DNA of 64,000 nucleotides, from NCBI GenBank assembly GCA_022478985.1, contig JAKSZP010005633.1, positions 1-64,000 of the forward strand, given 5' to 3'. The stretch's first letter is position 1, and each line of letters begins with the position of its first letter. Both the position numbers and the translations under genes were made by a program. The notes beneath the pieces were generated by a model that ran no database searches, was not told the origin of the DNA, and saw nothing but the letters and a program-made list of their open reading frames with translations. Source of the DNA: Massospora cicadina (lineage: Eukaryota; Entomophthoromycota; Entomophthoromycetes; Entomophthorales; Entomophthoraceae). This document shows positions 42,285 through 53,922 of this stretch, piece by piece.

Positions 42285-43048
42285 GCCTCCCTAAAATAGG
42301 TAGGGGTTCCAATGAGTTTAAGATTTTGGGTGTTTTGTTCTCGGTTCACGCCTTGTAAAGTTCTTACACTGCTTGCTACCGGCTGTAAAGTCTACCACAG
42401 CTGATTTAGAACCCCGGCACCAATTTCAGGTGCTACCGATCGGGCGATGGACCTTAAACTGGGATGGGAATTATAACCCCGGAAGGTAATAAAGATGCCT
42501 GACCCCACAAAGGATAACCTAAGGTTTCCTTTAAGCCATTAACCACTTCTAGAGCATATATAGGTCGATGCATCAGCCCTTCGAAGCCCCCTTTTGACAT
42601 GCAGTTTTAACCCCAGTCAGGTATGCGGCTCCCTTGAGTACATCGCGCGTACAGGTTAGCCAATACCTCAAAATTCTGCCACCCCATGCCTGAACGATGG
42701 TGTGCAATCCCGTCGGTTGCCAACTCCTCCGAGGATCACCAGCTCATCAACCTTGGCCCTTGTCATTATAGGTCCAATTCTCCAGCCCACCAGAAGGCGT
42801 ATATACTCCTAAGCACCTCGGCAGCGTAGATGAATTGTTGAGGTTGCCATTATCAAAAGCTGGGAACCGCTTACTTTGTTAGCGGCAGACTTGACTTAAT
42901 ATGGGAACCGGAAGCCTTTCTGAAAAGTTAGCCATGATGAAGCGGCGAGCGTTGGCCCCGCTAAAGCACACTAGTTGGCGTTCAAAAAAACCTTCAATAA
43001 ACGATAGTAAAAATTAAAGCCAACTCGAATGTCCAAAGGTTACAGCGA
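42285..43048. other. GC-rich flank downstream of the spliced gene
   Basis: Composition and word use change abruptly at the end of LTR3 (CpG-containing words such as 'gatcgggcgatgg' and 'catcgcgcgtac'). No long frame and no repeat copies elsewhere in the window. It probably holds the 3' flank of the minus-strand gene. Confidence 0.4.
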
Positions 43049-44764
43049 TTATGATACAGGTTCATTACACCACGCGAAATTTAAATTAAAGCTTGGTAAA
43101 GGATCGCAACGGCCAATAACAGATAAAAGCCACACCCCCAAACCCGGAATGGAAAAATAGGCGGCGCACGTAATCCGATTGAGAGATGGCAGCATTAATC
43201 CATGCCCCTCCGGCAACCTCCCAGATGGGATCGAGACTTCCCTTCGACGCGGCCCAAAGTCGGTTTGGGTTGCTACATGCCTCGGATCGGCCATCGGACA
43301 GAGAGCACGATTTTTGGCGGAAGCGTAACGGGCCACCCGCCTCGCCTCGATCGTTTTCTGGACTTCCGTAAGCTCTTCCTCCACTAAAACAGATCGATAA
43401 GCGTAATGTAGCGAGCCCAAGTTACTCTTGGTGATGCGCTCCTTTAGAAACCTATCGGAGGCGGCGGCGTTGGGATTAAGGATGAGAGGCTTCGGGTGGG
43501 GCTTCCCCGACCTTTTTCGGGCGCCTAGGAGGCAAAGTGTAAGGCCTCTAGGGTTCGCTACAAAGCTTTACCGATCACGGAGGACGGTTGCCGCCAAGTC
43601 TGGGTCGGAGTCGTCGGAGGCGCCTTATGCAACTCGGGCGTCGACCTCTCCAACTCTTCCTTCAGATTAAAGTGGGGGCCAAACCCGGTAAAGCTATTGG
43701 TATCGGAGGTATCCGCCGACTTCATGCACCGCCGCTCCTGAAGCTCGAATTCGAGGGTCAAGTTATCCCGCTCTAAGGCTTCGATATCCAGCCTTAACCT
43801 GTCCAGCTTCGTGGAGAGACCCGTCTGTCCATTTACGCTGGCGAGCAGCTTGGCTCGGATTTCTTTACGAGCGTGCAGTTCTTTGGGGAGCTAAAGATTA
43901 GGACTGGGTTTAGATCACGAAAACCTCCTCCAAGCTTCGAGTGAGAGATGCCAACAGCTTTTGCTGGTCGCCCTCCTTGGCCTGAGAAGCTGAACAATCA
44001 TTCTCTAAAATTTCAAGCCTGGCTTTAAGGATTAACGTCCGCCTCCCATAAAACCGCAAACCATCTAATAGCGCCAAATCGGTGGACGCCCTCCTGTTTT
44101 CATCGACGAGGGTTTTAAAGGAACGCTTGAGCTCGGCCTCTTTGGTTAGGAGCTGGAGTTCGCGAATGAGGGGTGGGGTTTGATCACAAAGCGTACCTCG
44201 GCCTTCCTCTTCAAATGAAACCCCTTTTCGGCTTTCATATCAAGTATTTCCGCATCAAGCTTATCTTTCCTTATCAACAGCTCGTCCAACGTTTTAAGGT
44301 TTTCTGAATCTTGAAGTTGTATTTCATCGCTTATAAGGCGATAATCCCTTTGCAGGTTAAAGATAGCCTTATCGGCAGCCTTTAAAAGGTCCAGGCAAAA
44401 CTCCTTGAAGGCGACCTAGACGATTTTGGGTGTGAGAGGGCGAAATAGAAAGCGAAACGCGTATCTAGCAACCAAAACCGCGCAATATAAACCACCCTAC
44501 CCGTTTCCCACGCGAGGTCCGTAGGCCCAACGCCTTCGCCAGCCAATAAACTTCCAAGGCGGCCAACGCCTGGCGCCTATCCAGGGTGACGAAACCGAAC
44601 TGGAGCAAGAAGCCCACCAACTCGGTAAAGTCGACCCTCATTACCCCGGGATATTTTAGCTGGTAAATGGTCCCCAGTTCGTAAAGCTCCTGGGGAGTTA
44701 AATTACTTCGGTCCCCCAGCTCTTGGACCAGTAGCGCCTCGAAAAATTTATGGTCGAATGGCAT
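43049..44764 (-). CDS. Five-exon gene, coiled-coil protein of about 501 residues
   Basis: Exons read on the minus strand: 44764-44501, 44415-44197, 44152-43925, 43890-43572, 43524-43049. Introns are 85, 44, 34 and 47 nt, all GT..AG. The first three lie between codons, the fourth after the first base of a codon. The joined frame is open from MPFDHKFFEALL to a TAG. The N-terminal ~90 residues are globular ('LTPQELYELGTIYQLKYPGV'). The middle is heptad-rich coiled coil ('KRKAELLTKEAELKRSF', 'LDRLRLDIEALERDNLTLEF'). The C-terminal part has 'VATQTDFGPRRREV' and a hydrophobic end. None of the introns is a multiple of three except by joining, so chance is unlikely. No family is recognised. An upstream exon is possible ('aattatag' acceptor before the ATG). 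Confidence 0.6.
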
Positions 44765-45560
44765 CCTATAATTTAACTTATCACCCGGGTAATAGTAATT
44801 TTTAGTTTAAACTCAATCGAAGTAGAAGGTGGAAGGTTGGATATAGGGTTGATGGTAACCATGTTTTGAATTAAACAACGTTGGCTGAGTAAAGGATGTA
44901 TTTTATCATGCTGAAGTGAGGTGGTTGAACCGAACCCCAATTTTGGTAAAACGTTTATCAAATATCGAACGCTAAGCCTATTGAGAAGGCGGAGTTTGAT
45001 TGGCAAGCATAGGGATCTCCACCAGGTTCGCAAACTCGGCAGCTGATGCGCAACGTATTTGATACGTTCCAAAAGTTGATGTAACCAATGACATTATTAT
45101 ATACCGTTATAAAACCGCCGAGATCACCAACCCTTTAACGGGTGGGTTTCTTGTCCTATCCCTATCGCCATCCTCCCTTGTCCTATCCCTATCGCCATCC
45201 TCCCTTGTCCTATCCCTATCGCCATCCTCCCTTGTCCTATCCCTATCGCCATCTATTTCATTTTCATCGGCCTTTCCTTTGAGATCCCAAATTCCCTTTC
45301 CCTTTAGAAAAATCTCCAATTGTTCAGGTATAAAAACCTACTCACCGTTTTAAATAAACTATCGAAAATACTTTCCGCCCACTTTTCCTTTAGTTTTCTC
45401 GGGATTTATCCCCACCCCGCCATCTCCGATATTTTGGGTTGAATACCCCATTGCGAACACCTGCCACCGACAACCGGCTTGAGTGATTATCCCGATATCC
45501 GAGGTGTCAAAGAACCTCAGGCCCGTGATCCGGGGTTCCCGAGTCTTCACAACACTTATC
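44765..45560 (-). other. Upstream region with possible further exons
   Basis: Minus-strand frames at 45359-45562 ('GYSTQNIGDGGVGINPEKTKG'-type text, 67 codons), 45107-45319 (with Arg/Asp repeats) and 44773-45072. Composition is like the spliced gene. They may be 5' exons of the same gene or another gene; I could not find a joined frame with confidence. Confidence 0.35.
45155..45253. repeat. Minisatellite 27 bp x about 3.7, coding DGDRDRTRE
   Basis: Units of 27 bp containing 'ttgtcctatccctatcgcc' with almost no variation. On the minus strand they encode the nine-residue repeat DGDRDRTRE in an open frame (45107-45319). The length is a multiple of three, so copy changes keep the frame. Confidence 0.75.
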
Positions 45561-45599
45561 AACCCTCAGTAACAGATTTATCTTTATCAAAATTATGAT

Positions 45600-46570
45600 C
45601 CTATTTGTAATACCCTAATTTAGTTATATTAAGCCATAGGCTAAGCCATAGGCTGAATCTTATATCTCCTAGAGTACGATGCCAATTATAGAGTAGCCAC
45701 ATCCAATTATTTTAATAATAGGCATACCGTTGCCTTTTCAAAAAGCGAGTAGAACTGGTATCCTTATAAAGTGACCCGGCATGATCCGAGGCCAATAGGT
45801 TAAAGTCCAACTGGGCTAACTTCAAGTCAGATCCCATCAGTTCAAGTTTCAAAACTAAATTTATTATAATAGGGAGTTACCATTGCCCTTAACAAAGATA
45901 GTCTTACTATGACAACCAAACCATCTATTTATGGTAGGCTAACCGGGGATCGGGCACCTCTAAAGCTGTAAATAAATCAAAGTTTGGATTAACCCTTATT
46001 GGGGAAAACTTCGGTCGATATAAGGTTAAAATTTTGCTTTGGATATAATTTTATTTGATCTTTAACAAGGTAAGGATTTAGCTTATTTAGCTCAACCCTC
46101 CACCAGTATCAGTCCATAACTGGTACCCCAGTATAGATGCAGAGGGTAGAATCGATCCATACCTCCAGGATAATAGTTAGATGACTACCAACTGAATAAC
46201 CACCCCCAAATTTATTCTTATATCAGGGCACAAAGTTATTTAAGGGTTCCGCACAAGTTTATGTATCTAATCTGCACTTTTTATAGCTGAAATTGCTTTA
46301 TGGACTGGCTTTAGTTGGCCATTTCATTTAAAGCCCGGGATGCCTTTGAATATTAACTTATTTCACTGTTAACAACTCTATAGTACTTAAAGACAATTCT
46401 AATAAGTCAGATCTGGCTTGGATAAGGTATCTGATAAAATTAAAATCCAGACCTTATAAACTGCCAACTATTATCCATAGCCCAAACCCCATAAACTTTG
46501 TTAGATTGTTCTTAGGTTAGCTCTTCCAATCGCTTATCAAAATATCTTCAAATGTATTAATAACAAATCC
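45600..46570. other. 970 bases without recognised gene
   Basis: AT-rich again after the island. No long frames and no match to the families described here. Confidence 0.3.
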
Positions 46571-46574
46571 ACTC

Positions 46575-46675
46575 CAGTGCAGGGTTTGTTTAACGCAGGT
46601 TCAAAACCAGAAACGCTAGGAAAACTTGGCATGGTACATCTGTCCTAGGTCAACCTTTAATTTTTTTATATTAAT
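46575..46675 (+). mobile_element. SINE-b, degenerate copy
   Basis: 'gcaggttcaaaaccag' (B-box region), 'ggcatggtacatctgtccta' and 'gtcaacctttaattttttta' match the SINE-b B box and 3' tail. The head is unclear. Confidence 0.5.
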
Positions 46676-46699
46676 AACCGAGCTAAATCATAGTCTATG

Positions 46700-47467
46700 G
46701 CTTTAAACCTTATATGACAATTTGCATTATCTGTTCCTTCTATCCTATGCCTTTAAAGCTTATAATTTCTGGGAGCACGAGACATGATTATTGCTATAGA
46801 ATATATATGTTCTACTACTACCAACACAACTGGGTTCAAATCTGCCAATGGCAAAAATTAACTATTTATTTGATTTTGAGTAAATTGCTATCAATGGAGC
46901 TGAACGCTATGCCTTGATCCATCTATACAAATTGTAAATTTAGATATTGAATCCAATCCTACCATATCATGTATAATAAGGGTTTACCTCCAGCCATTAG
47001 TTTTACCTAAATTCCTATATCTAGCTTCCTGTCATGTATCTAATATTTACCCTATTGATAAGGATAATAAATAGATGCTCATCTTACAGGAACTGCCTCC
47101 AAATTTTAACTTGGGGGTTATAACATCAATTTATCTTTTCAAGGTGGGTTGACCCTGGGACTAATCAACCCCACCAGATTTGAGATATGAAATGAAGATA
47201 TAGGGTTAGAGGGCAAAACCCAAGTACTGGGGGTAAACCATCCCTTTGGAATAATATGATAGGCCATGACTACATAGTTTAACTTTACTGATTTGCTTGG
47301 CTGGACCAAGTATGATGCATGACTCCACATATATAACTATCCTCTCAGCTCAGAACTAAAATTTCCGCTATGACCAGATTCAAAGCTGCTATATGTGGAG
47401 TAATGTCGCCATTTGCCCTCCTGAATTTAAAAAAATATGTTTTGGGTCAAAATGGGACAAGAGGGAA
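46700..47467 (+). other. Remnant of family E interior upstream of E, with SINE
   Basis: 47414-47467 ('ttgccctcctgaatttaaaa', then 'gggtcaaaatgggacaagaggg') aligns with 53870-53922, the end of the E interior and its purine tract. So an E interior end lies before the 5' LTR of E, as in a tandem arrangement. 46714-47093 is decayed; the 67-codon frame at 46714-46917 is not recognised. Confidence 0.45.
47110..47413 (-). mobile_element. SINE-a, third copy
   Basis: Colinear with 23157-23475 ('tttacccccagtacttgg' on its strand). Flanked by TGCCTCCAAATTTTAA (47094-47109) and TGCCCTCCTGAATTTAA (47414-47430), a diverged target duplication. The A-box head is mostly lost. Confidence 0.7.
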
Positions 47468-48092
47468 AGTCAGATATTTATAAGTGCATAATTGTAATAA
47501 GAGCAGTTTAAGCAATAATAATGATATCATTGGCCAAAAGACCCTGGTCAATTATTGATGGAACCCCACGAATTAAGATAACACTTCTATGAATACTATA
47601 TGGGCAAATATCATGAATTCAGGCATTCAGATTGCCCTGACCACTTATGGGAACCTGAGGTTTCCATTAGAGGTTTCTCCCCAGGCCACGTCTAGTTCAA
47701 AGTCAACACCTAAGTGGGACCACCCCCTTTTATAGGCTTGGTGGGGTCCCCCAAGGTGCAATAATTTTCTCTGATGGGGATTGGCTAAGATATATTAAAT
47801 TTTTACCCCATGGGTCTGTTTTGCCTAACAATAATTTCCCCTCAATTGTTCAGCCAAAGTGAAGCAAGTTTTCTGAGCTTCAATAGGTTAATTTACATAT
47901 TCTCTATTTTGGACAATACTAAGCTATTCCAAATTTACCACTGAATTCCCTTCACCCTTGATACAGTTTAAATAATGAATGGTAAGGTATTGAGAGGGTA
48001 ACTTTTTTTCCATGCTGACAACAATAAAACCATAAAAATCCCAGTTTTTCATTTATTAGTGTTTTTTACCCTTATAATCAAATAACACATCT
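47468..48092 (+). repeat. 5' LTR of E
   Basis: The start is set by alignment with 53923 (TGTTGGACATTTAC; here changed to AGTCAGATATTT). The end is set at 'aaataacaca' before 'tctgtagaatccagtgg', an inference because the 3' LTR is truncated. 'aataaaaccataaaaatccc' at about 48026 is a possible poly-A signal. Confidence 0.6.
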
Positions 48093-48150
48093 GTAGAATC
48101 CAGTGGAGATCAGCACCAGTAAGCCAAAAACAGCTGGATTCCTACAAGAT

Positions 48151-49690
48151 GGTGCTCACTACCAGGGTCACCTTTATACCACAAAAATTTACCTAAAAGT
48201 TGGAGGATTTAAAACTGAACAACCCTCCAACTCTTTCCTTTCCAAATGAATTAAGGATAGTTGCCATTGAAAAGCAATTAGCAAGCACTTTATAATATCT
48301 TAAAGAGCTTGAGCAGCACCCATTAAAACCCCCGCTTAAAGACAAGTTCACCCCCATTGAAGGGAGTATTGCTTTATTTTTGTATGTCTATGAATCTGCA
48401 ATGCAAGGCTCATTGGACAATCAAAAATTAAAAACATCCTTCCTTTCTTAAGTCATCTAGCTTAATAGATGATAGTTCCTTACATGGACAACATAAGGAG
48501 AGTGTCTATAACTCTCCCATTCTCAGCGTGGTAGTTCACAGTGCACAGGGCCAATGCCAGGGAACTAGTCGTTAGTATAAAAGTTACTAGAGCCCAGCAG
48601 AGGGTGCTTGAGTAATAATAACTTAGATTGAGGGGAGTTATCATTAGTGAGAATAATCAAACAGGAGCAACGCAGTACACCGAGTGGTAAGAGATAGTTG
48701 TCCTAGGTTGGATGGAACCTGAGCTTCCCAATGGTGCACAGGCGGATAGATTTAGCATACTTAAAATTAAGTGGTTAATGTTGCACAAGGCCTCCTTGAA
48801 GAGGACCACACACAGGATTGTCCAAATAACATAGATATAAAATGGTGTACTAAATGAAGGGTTTTATTGTATGGGAGAAGTCGACCAATGTGAGAGATTA
48901 GTCTTGACATGAGAAATTTTTGGGATTTCAGGCAAACAATAAATTGAAGGAAGTGGGTCTAAGCTGAGGTGCACCAATAGTCACACACTTCTATTGGGCA
49001 ATACACAGTATTTGGTAATCAACAAAACTCAGATAATTGATTGTAAGCGTGGCTGACCCAAATGGAAAGTTTGAAATCTGAACGGGTTTTGAGACCCCGT
49101 TTACCTAAAAACCAAAGTGAACCGTTTTTATTTAATGAAAAGCTGTTTCAATTTAGTGCACCTGCTGTTATGCAAGCCCAAACTTCTCTTGCATCCCTGG
49201 GATCAACCTGGGTGTACATCACCTCCACCCAACGTTGATCCAAGGTATACTTGAGATCAGGGAGGCCATCCAACTTCACCTTATTGGCCTCCTGATATGC
49301 AGCTTTGTCTCTTGGATTTTCCCCATTATTATGCCTTTTTCCAGCAATGACAGACAATCTGCATACCTGGGCAGAGGTGAAAGAGGCTCTATTGTCTGAA
49401 TTCAGTTCAAAACAGAGTCTTAACAGGGATAAACAGGCCTTTATGCGCCTCAGCATGTATGAAGATGAATTGATCGCTGCCTTTGCTGAGCAATTTTACC
49501 TCGCTGCGCAAAAGTTGTCAACGTCTAAAATGCTAACCCTGGATGGTGCCAGCGCAGCCATGTAAACTGGGTTAGCTTCCCAACCCTCTCTAGCCAGGCA
49601 TATCACTTTGTTAAACGCCACTTAACAAACATCTGTGAAATAAAAGAGGCTCTGTTAGACGCTGCCAATTTCCTTTCATGTGCACCATCA
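48151..49690 (+). pseudogene. E gag, split by a solo A LTR
   Basis: The left part (48151-48491) includes 'KDKFTPIEGSIALFLYVYES' and 'SLDNQKLKTSFLS'. The right part (from 49353) resumes with 'DNLHTWAEVKEALLSEF', 'NRDKQAFMRLSMYEDELI' and 'MLTLDGASAAM'. This is the usual capsid pattern of Ty3 gag (helical, Trp-Leu-rich, QxxxESVxxF-like). The break contains a solo LTR with GACAA on both sides. A few stops occur (48250 on). The region 49700-50260 has two competing frames. Confidence 0.65.
48492..49352 (-). repeat. Solo LTR of family A inside E gag
   Basis: 861 bp, minus strand, ends TGTCATTGC and CTTATG; exact 5-bp duplication GACAA (48487-48491 and 49353-49357). ORF-U3 is visible as 'NPRDKAAYQEANKVKLDGLP' and 'YTLDQRWVEVMYTQVDPRD' (49148-49320). 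ORF-TM keeps 'NGRVIDTLL'. Confidence 0.9.
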
Positions 49691-50284
49691 ATGAAGCTGA
49701 GGTGAAACCTTCAGTTTTAGCCATTGAAGAGCTTTCACCTGTAAAACAGTTGGGGGTGAGCCCACCTGTGCCTATCCTCCCTTTGAAACCTGCTCTTTCA
49801 GTGCGACTTAAAACAGATATCAATACCTCCTGTAGATCTAAGACCTGTAATGCATTTAATACCATGCTCCCACACAAGCTCAGAAAAACTTCTGTGCCTT
49901 CCCCTCCAGACAAGCTGGTAGTTGCACGTCCTAAGGGTAACCCATGTGACAATATAGGCTTGCTCAAAAGATGTATGGTCAGAAGATAGCTCTCCAACCT
50001 CATGTGGCCGTCTTTCCTACCTCAATTGTGACCTTGCCAGTTGTTGAGAATACCCTTAGGGGATGAATCTGGGGGGATTACGATGCCGTTGGTTATTACA
50101 TATTGGGAGCACCTGAAGAAGTGGAAATCCCTGATTTATTAAATGCTGAAGGAGTAGACAAGACCACTATACCCGAGAAACGTACCTCAGCCAAATTTTA
50201 GGATGTCCCAAAGTTATTGACACTTCCAGCGATGGTGATCAGTTCTTGGCTGTCTTAATTTGACCTCTTCAGCGAGTCCATACC

Positions 50285-50584
50285 ATGAAATCCATACTGG
50301 ATAAATACCCTGAGAGCGCTAATAAACTAACCTCCACTTTAAGGCTCAAGGAGGCCTTGGCCCTGTATCCTAACTATGGAGGAACACTCACCAAGGTTGA
50401 AGTGATCATTCAAAAAGTCTGGGTAATGGCCATCCTGTATACTGGCTCCCCAGTTAACGTCATCTCCACTAAGCTCATCAAAAAGATAAATCTGGTGCCT
50501 GACTTGGAGTATAATAAAGAATTTGGAACCAAAGGCCCAAATAACACCTGTGCCATTGGGTATACTCTTCCCTTCTCATTATAA
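50285..50584 (+). pseudogene. E aspartic protease
   Basis: 99-codon frame; 'VWVMAILYTGSPVNVISTKL' holds the active site, where the canonical D-T/S-G reads Y-T-G-S (Asp replaced by Tyr). 'TCAIGYTLPFSL' follows. The start follows a stop in the gag-side frame. Confidence 0.6.
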
Positions 50585-50824
50585 TTGAAAAGCTTATCTT
50601 ATCAGACCCTGCAGTGGCTTTGGACAACAACACCTATGATATGCTCATAGTACCCAGTTTATGATTAAGTATGAGGGAATAATTAATAAGAAGTAAGTTT
50701 CCCTCTCATTACTCAACTATGAAGTCCCTTTAGTCTTAACCAATAAAGAACCCAGAAAGAATGAATACTCTTGGCTGGTTGAATATCCCTTTTCCACCAT
50801 GACTTTGCATTATTCCACCTCTAG

Positions 50825-52620
50825 GTGCAACACAAAGAATTTGATGATTCAGTGGATGCTAGGGACGGTATCCCTTTCTATGCTAAAGATGAGGTCATGA
50901 TCAAGTCTGGTGAACAACAAGTGGTTGACACTAAGATCCCACTTCAAATCACACACCATTGCTTGTTGCACCTCATAAGTCTTGTGGGTGTTAGCCCCTT
51001 AAAGCCTCAGGTATTGCCTGGGATATTAGACCCAGCATACTAGAGGCCTATTATTTTAGTCTGCTGGGAAACCTCACTGGCAATGTCATGGTTATAAGAA
51101 AAACCAGGAGATTCGCAGCAGCTTATTAAGCCTGGTGGAGGACATTGAACGTATCCATTACATTGGCTCTATGACGAATTTGGACTTGTACATGGATAAC
51201 CTGGTATGTACCTTACCCAAAGTCCATATTTTGGACAAACTGACCCCAGATGAGCTGGAAAAAGCCCATACTTTGCTAGACAAATATAGCAACATATTTT
51301 CAAAGTCAAATATTGACTATGGCCACATGAAGGGCTGGAGCCACTAAATTGATGTGGGTGGTGCCTGTCTTATTAGGTCAAAACCTTACCACAAGTCAAA
51401 AGTGGAAGAACAACAGATGAGGACGGAGCTCCAGCAATTACTAGACGTGGGGTTACTAGTTCCATCACAAACCCCTGGTTTTTCTTTTTGTTAAGCAAAA
51501 AGAAGAAAGGAGGTCATTGGGTAGTCATGACTACCACAAATTAAATAACCTCACAAAAAAGGATAGATATTTTATCCCCTACATTGATGACGCCCTGCAT
51601 AATTCTCCATATCTAACTTCTTTTCTGCAATGGACTTGGCTAGTGGCTATTGGCAGATGGACCTTTCTCCCCAAGATCAGGAGAATTACGTTTTTAATTG
51701 CGGTGAGGGTCTCTTCTAGCCCACACAATTACCTCAAGGGTTGTGCAACGCACCTGCAACTTTCCAGCATGCTATGGATCACATATTGCAGTAAACAAAG
51801 TTAAGTTGCATCATCATCTAACTTGATGACATCACGGTGTTCTCAAAAACCCTTAACAAACATCTCGATCACCTAAAGGAGGTGTTTCAACGTTTACATG
51901 AGTCAAATATCAAAATAAAACCCTCAAAGTGTATCTTTTTTCAAAGGAAATAGATTTCCTTTGCCACTCCATTTCTCAAGAGAGAATCCAATCCATCCAA
52001 GATAAGGTCGAAGCAATCTCAAAAATGCCTCCCCTAAAAATTTATGGATACTCAGATATTTACAGGGATGATGGGGTATTACCATCAGTTTATCCCTAAG
52101 TTCACCCAGCTCAGTGAGCCCCTTTCCATCTATTGACCAAAAATACCCCTTTTCATTGGGGTGCCAATCAAAAGGCCACTTTTGAGACGCTGAAGCAAAT
52201 GCTACAACAACATTCTATCCTGAGGAATTCTGATTATGAAAATCCTCTATCTTGTTTACTGACACCTCTGACTATACTGTTGGGGCCATCCTAGCCCAAT
52301 TGGATAAAAACGGTGTAGATCATCCTGTATCCTATTTCAGTAAGATGCTGTCAAAGGCGGAATTCAACTACAGAGTCTCAGAGAAGGAGTGATTTGTTAT
52401 TCTGTTAGATGTGAAGCACTGCCGCCCTTTCCTGTGTGGGACCACCTTCACTATGGTTATGGACCACACTTTTTTGAAATGGTTACAGAACGTGTGGATT
52501 CTACTGGCCAGTTAGCTTGCTGGGCTCTAAAGCTCTAGCATTACAACATGAATATTGAACACCGTGCTGGAGCCTCTCACATGAATACTGATGGGTTAAC
52601 TCAGCTGCCAGTCCTTCACT
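50825..52620 (+). pseudogene. E reverse transcriptase and RNase H
   Basis: Readable blocks in shifting frames: 'DKLTPDELEKAHTLLDKYSN' (51240), 'SKVEEQQMRTELQQLL', 'DYHKLNNLTKKDRYFIPYID', 'DLASGYWQMDLSPQDQ' (about 51630), 'LPQGLCNAPATFQHAMDHIL' (about 51730-51790) and LDD of the catalytic box at about 51820 ('LDDITVFSKT'). RNase H remnants follow ('NIEHRAGASHMNTDGLTQLP', 52548-52610). More than ten frame breaks. Confidence 0.7.
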
Positions 52621-52760
52621 TGGTTAATAGTAAGGCGGGGAGGTTATATGACCTCTTAATGACCCTCAATGAATGGGAGGATGAGGATGAGCCTGTACAG
52701 AAGATGTTAGTCCAGCACTCCCACAACACCAAAGTAGAGAATGGAAAATTGTACAAGTAG

Positions 52761-53273
52761 GTGGGGGTAAAGTGGCTACCTTACCTTCAGCCCTCAGAAT
52801 GTATACCTTCTATCCCAGGAGCTCACTCCACCCTATGTCATGGAGGAGCGAAGAAAACCTATGAGTGGGTTAAGGATTGGTACTATTGGGAAGGAATTAT
52901 GGAAACCACTGTCAAAGTTTTGGATGTCTGCCTCACATGTAAGAAGCAATCCAATTTCAAGACTAGATACCACTATCAACTAACTACCCCTCAACAACCG
53001 TTCCACACCATCAGCTTAGATGTAGTAGGTCCCCTCCCTCAGACTACTGGTGGAAACAAATTTATCCTAGTAGGCATTGACCACTTTACTAAGTGGGTTG
53101 AAGCCATGGCTCTCCCTGCCCAATTAGCTGAGGCCACAGCCACGTTTTTGCACCAAAACATTTTCACTTGTCATGGCTGTCCCCAAATACTACTCTATGA
53201 CAATAATAAAAACTTCACCTCCAGAGTAGTCAAAATCCTGGCCACTTCCATGGGAGCACTACAACTTTTCTAA
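52761..53273 (+). CDS. E integrase, zinc domain and catalytic core
   Basis: 170-codon open frame. H2C2 zinc region 'HSTLCHGGAKKTYEW' with 'VCLTCKKQSNF', then core strands 'SLDVVGPLPQTTGGNKFILV', 'IDHFTKWVEAMALPAQ' and 'LLYDNNKNFTS' (second catalytic Asp in 'YDNN'). After a stop the same frame gives 'NPSTNGTVERENGNL' with the catalytic Glu. It is preceded by an RNase H end at 52548-52760. Damaged but the best preserved E protein. Confidence 0.7.
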   Translation: MGVKWLPYLQPSECIPSIPGAHSTLCHGGAKKTYEWVKDWYYWEGIMETTVKVLDVCLTCKKQSNFKTRYHYQLTTPQQPFHTISLDVVGPLPQTTGGNKFILVGIDHFTKWVEAMALPAQLAEATATFLHQNIFTCHGCPQILLYDNNKNFTSRVVKILATSMGALQLF

Positions 53274-53922
53274 GCTCCATATAATCCATCTACCAATGGG
53301 ACAGTGGAGAGAGAAAATGGAAACTTGGTCTCCATTCTATGAAAAAGGCCTCTTCTGATTCACTTCACTAGAATCAATTCTTACCCAGTGCTCTTATGGC
53401 CTACCGGATTAGTTATCACCAAATCTTGAAAAGTCCCCATTCATGTCTTGTATGGGCGGAAACCAAAAATAACTGCCCTCTTAGCTAAATATGTATTCTC
53501 CTCTAGAGCTGAGGAACTCGAGAGAAAGCCATGAGAAGATTGGCTCAGCGCATCATCCAACTCCAATCTGAGGCTATGACCAATTTAGTAAAAATGGTGA
53601 TAAAAGAATGGCAGGCTGCCAATGAGCTCCGAACCTTCTATCTACATTCCAAGTGTCTGACCTTGTTTTGTATTATCATAACTGCATCACTCCTAGAAGT
53701 GGTAAGCTTGGGACAATCTGGGAAGGCCCTTTCGTCATTACCTACAAGAGAGGTGAAGAGTACATTATCAAATCCTTGGTTACAGGGATTATCATAAACT
53801 AGGTACATGGCCAGTTTACAGCCCTACTTTCTCACTAAAAAGCTTGAGGGGAGTGAAGTTGGACATTTGTCCTCCCAGCTTCAAAAAAGAATGTTTTTAG
53901 TCAAATAGGTAAAAGGGGGAAA
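53274..53922 (+). pseudogene. E integrase C-terminal region
   Basis: Continues with 'VPIHVLYGRKPKITALLAKY' (about 53430-53490) and a weak C-terminal barrel at about 53690-53800. No chromodomain. It ends in 'aaaagggggaaa', a polypurine tract directly before the 3' LTR. Confidence 0.55.

Noticed and set aside
43186..43387. Plus-strand frames of 61 codons in the GC island
   Set aside because: Shadows of exon 5 of the minus-strand gene.
49611..50003. 130-codon minus-strand frame in E
   Set aside because: Opposite the gag-protease linker of E; no family support.
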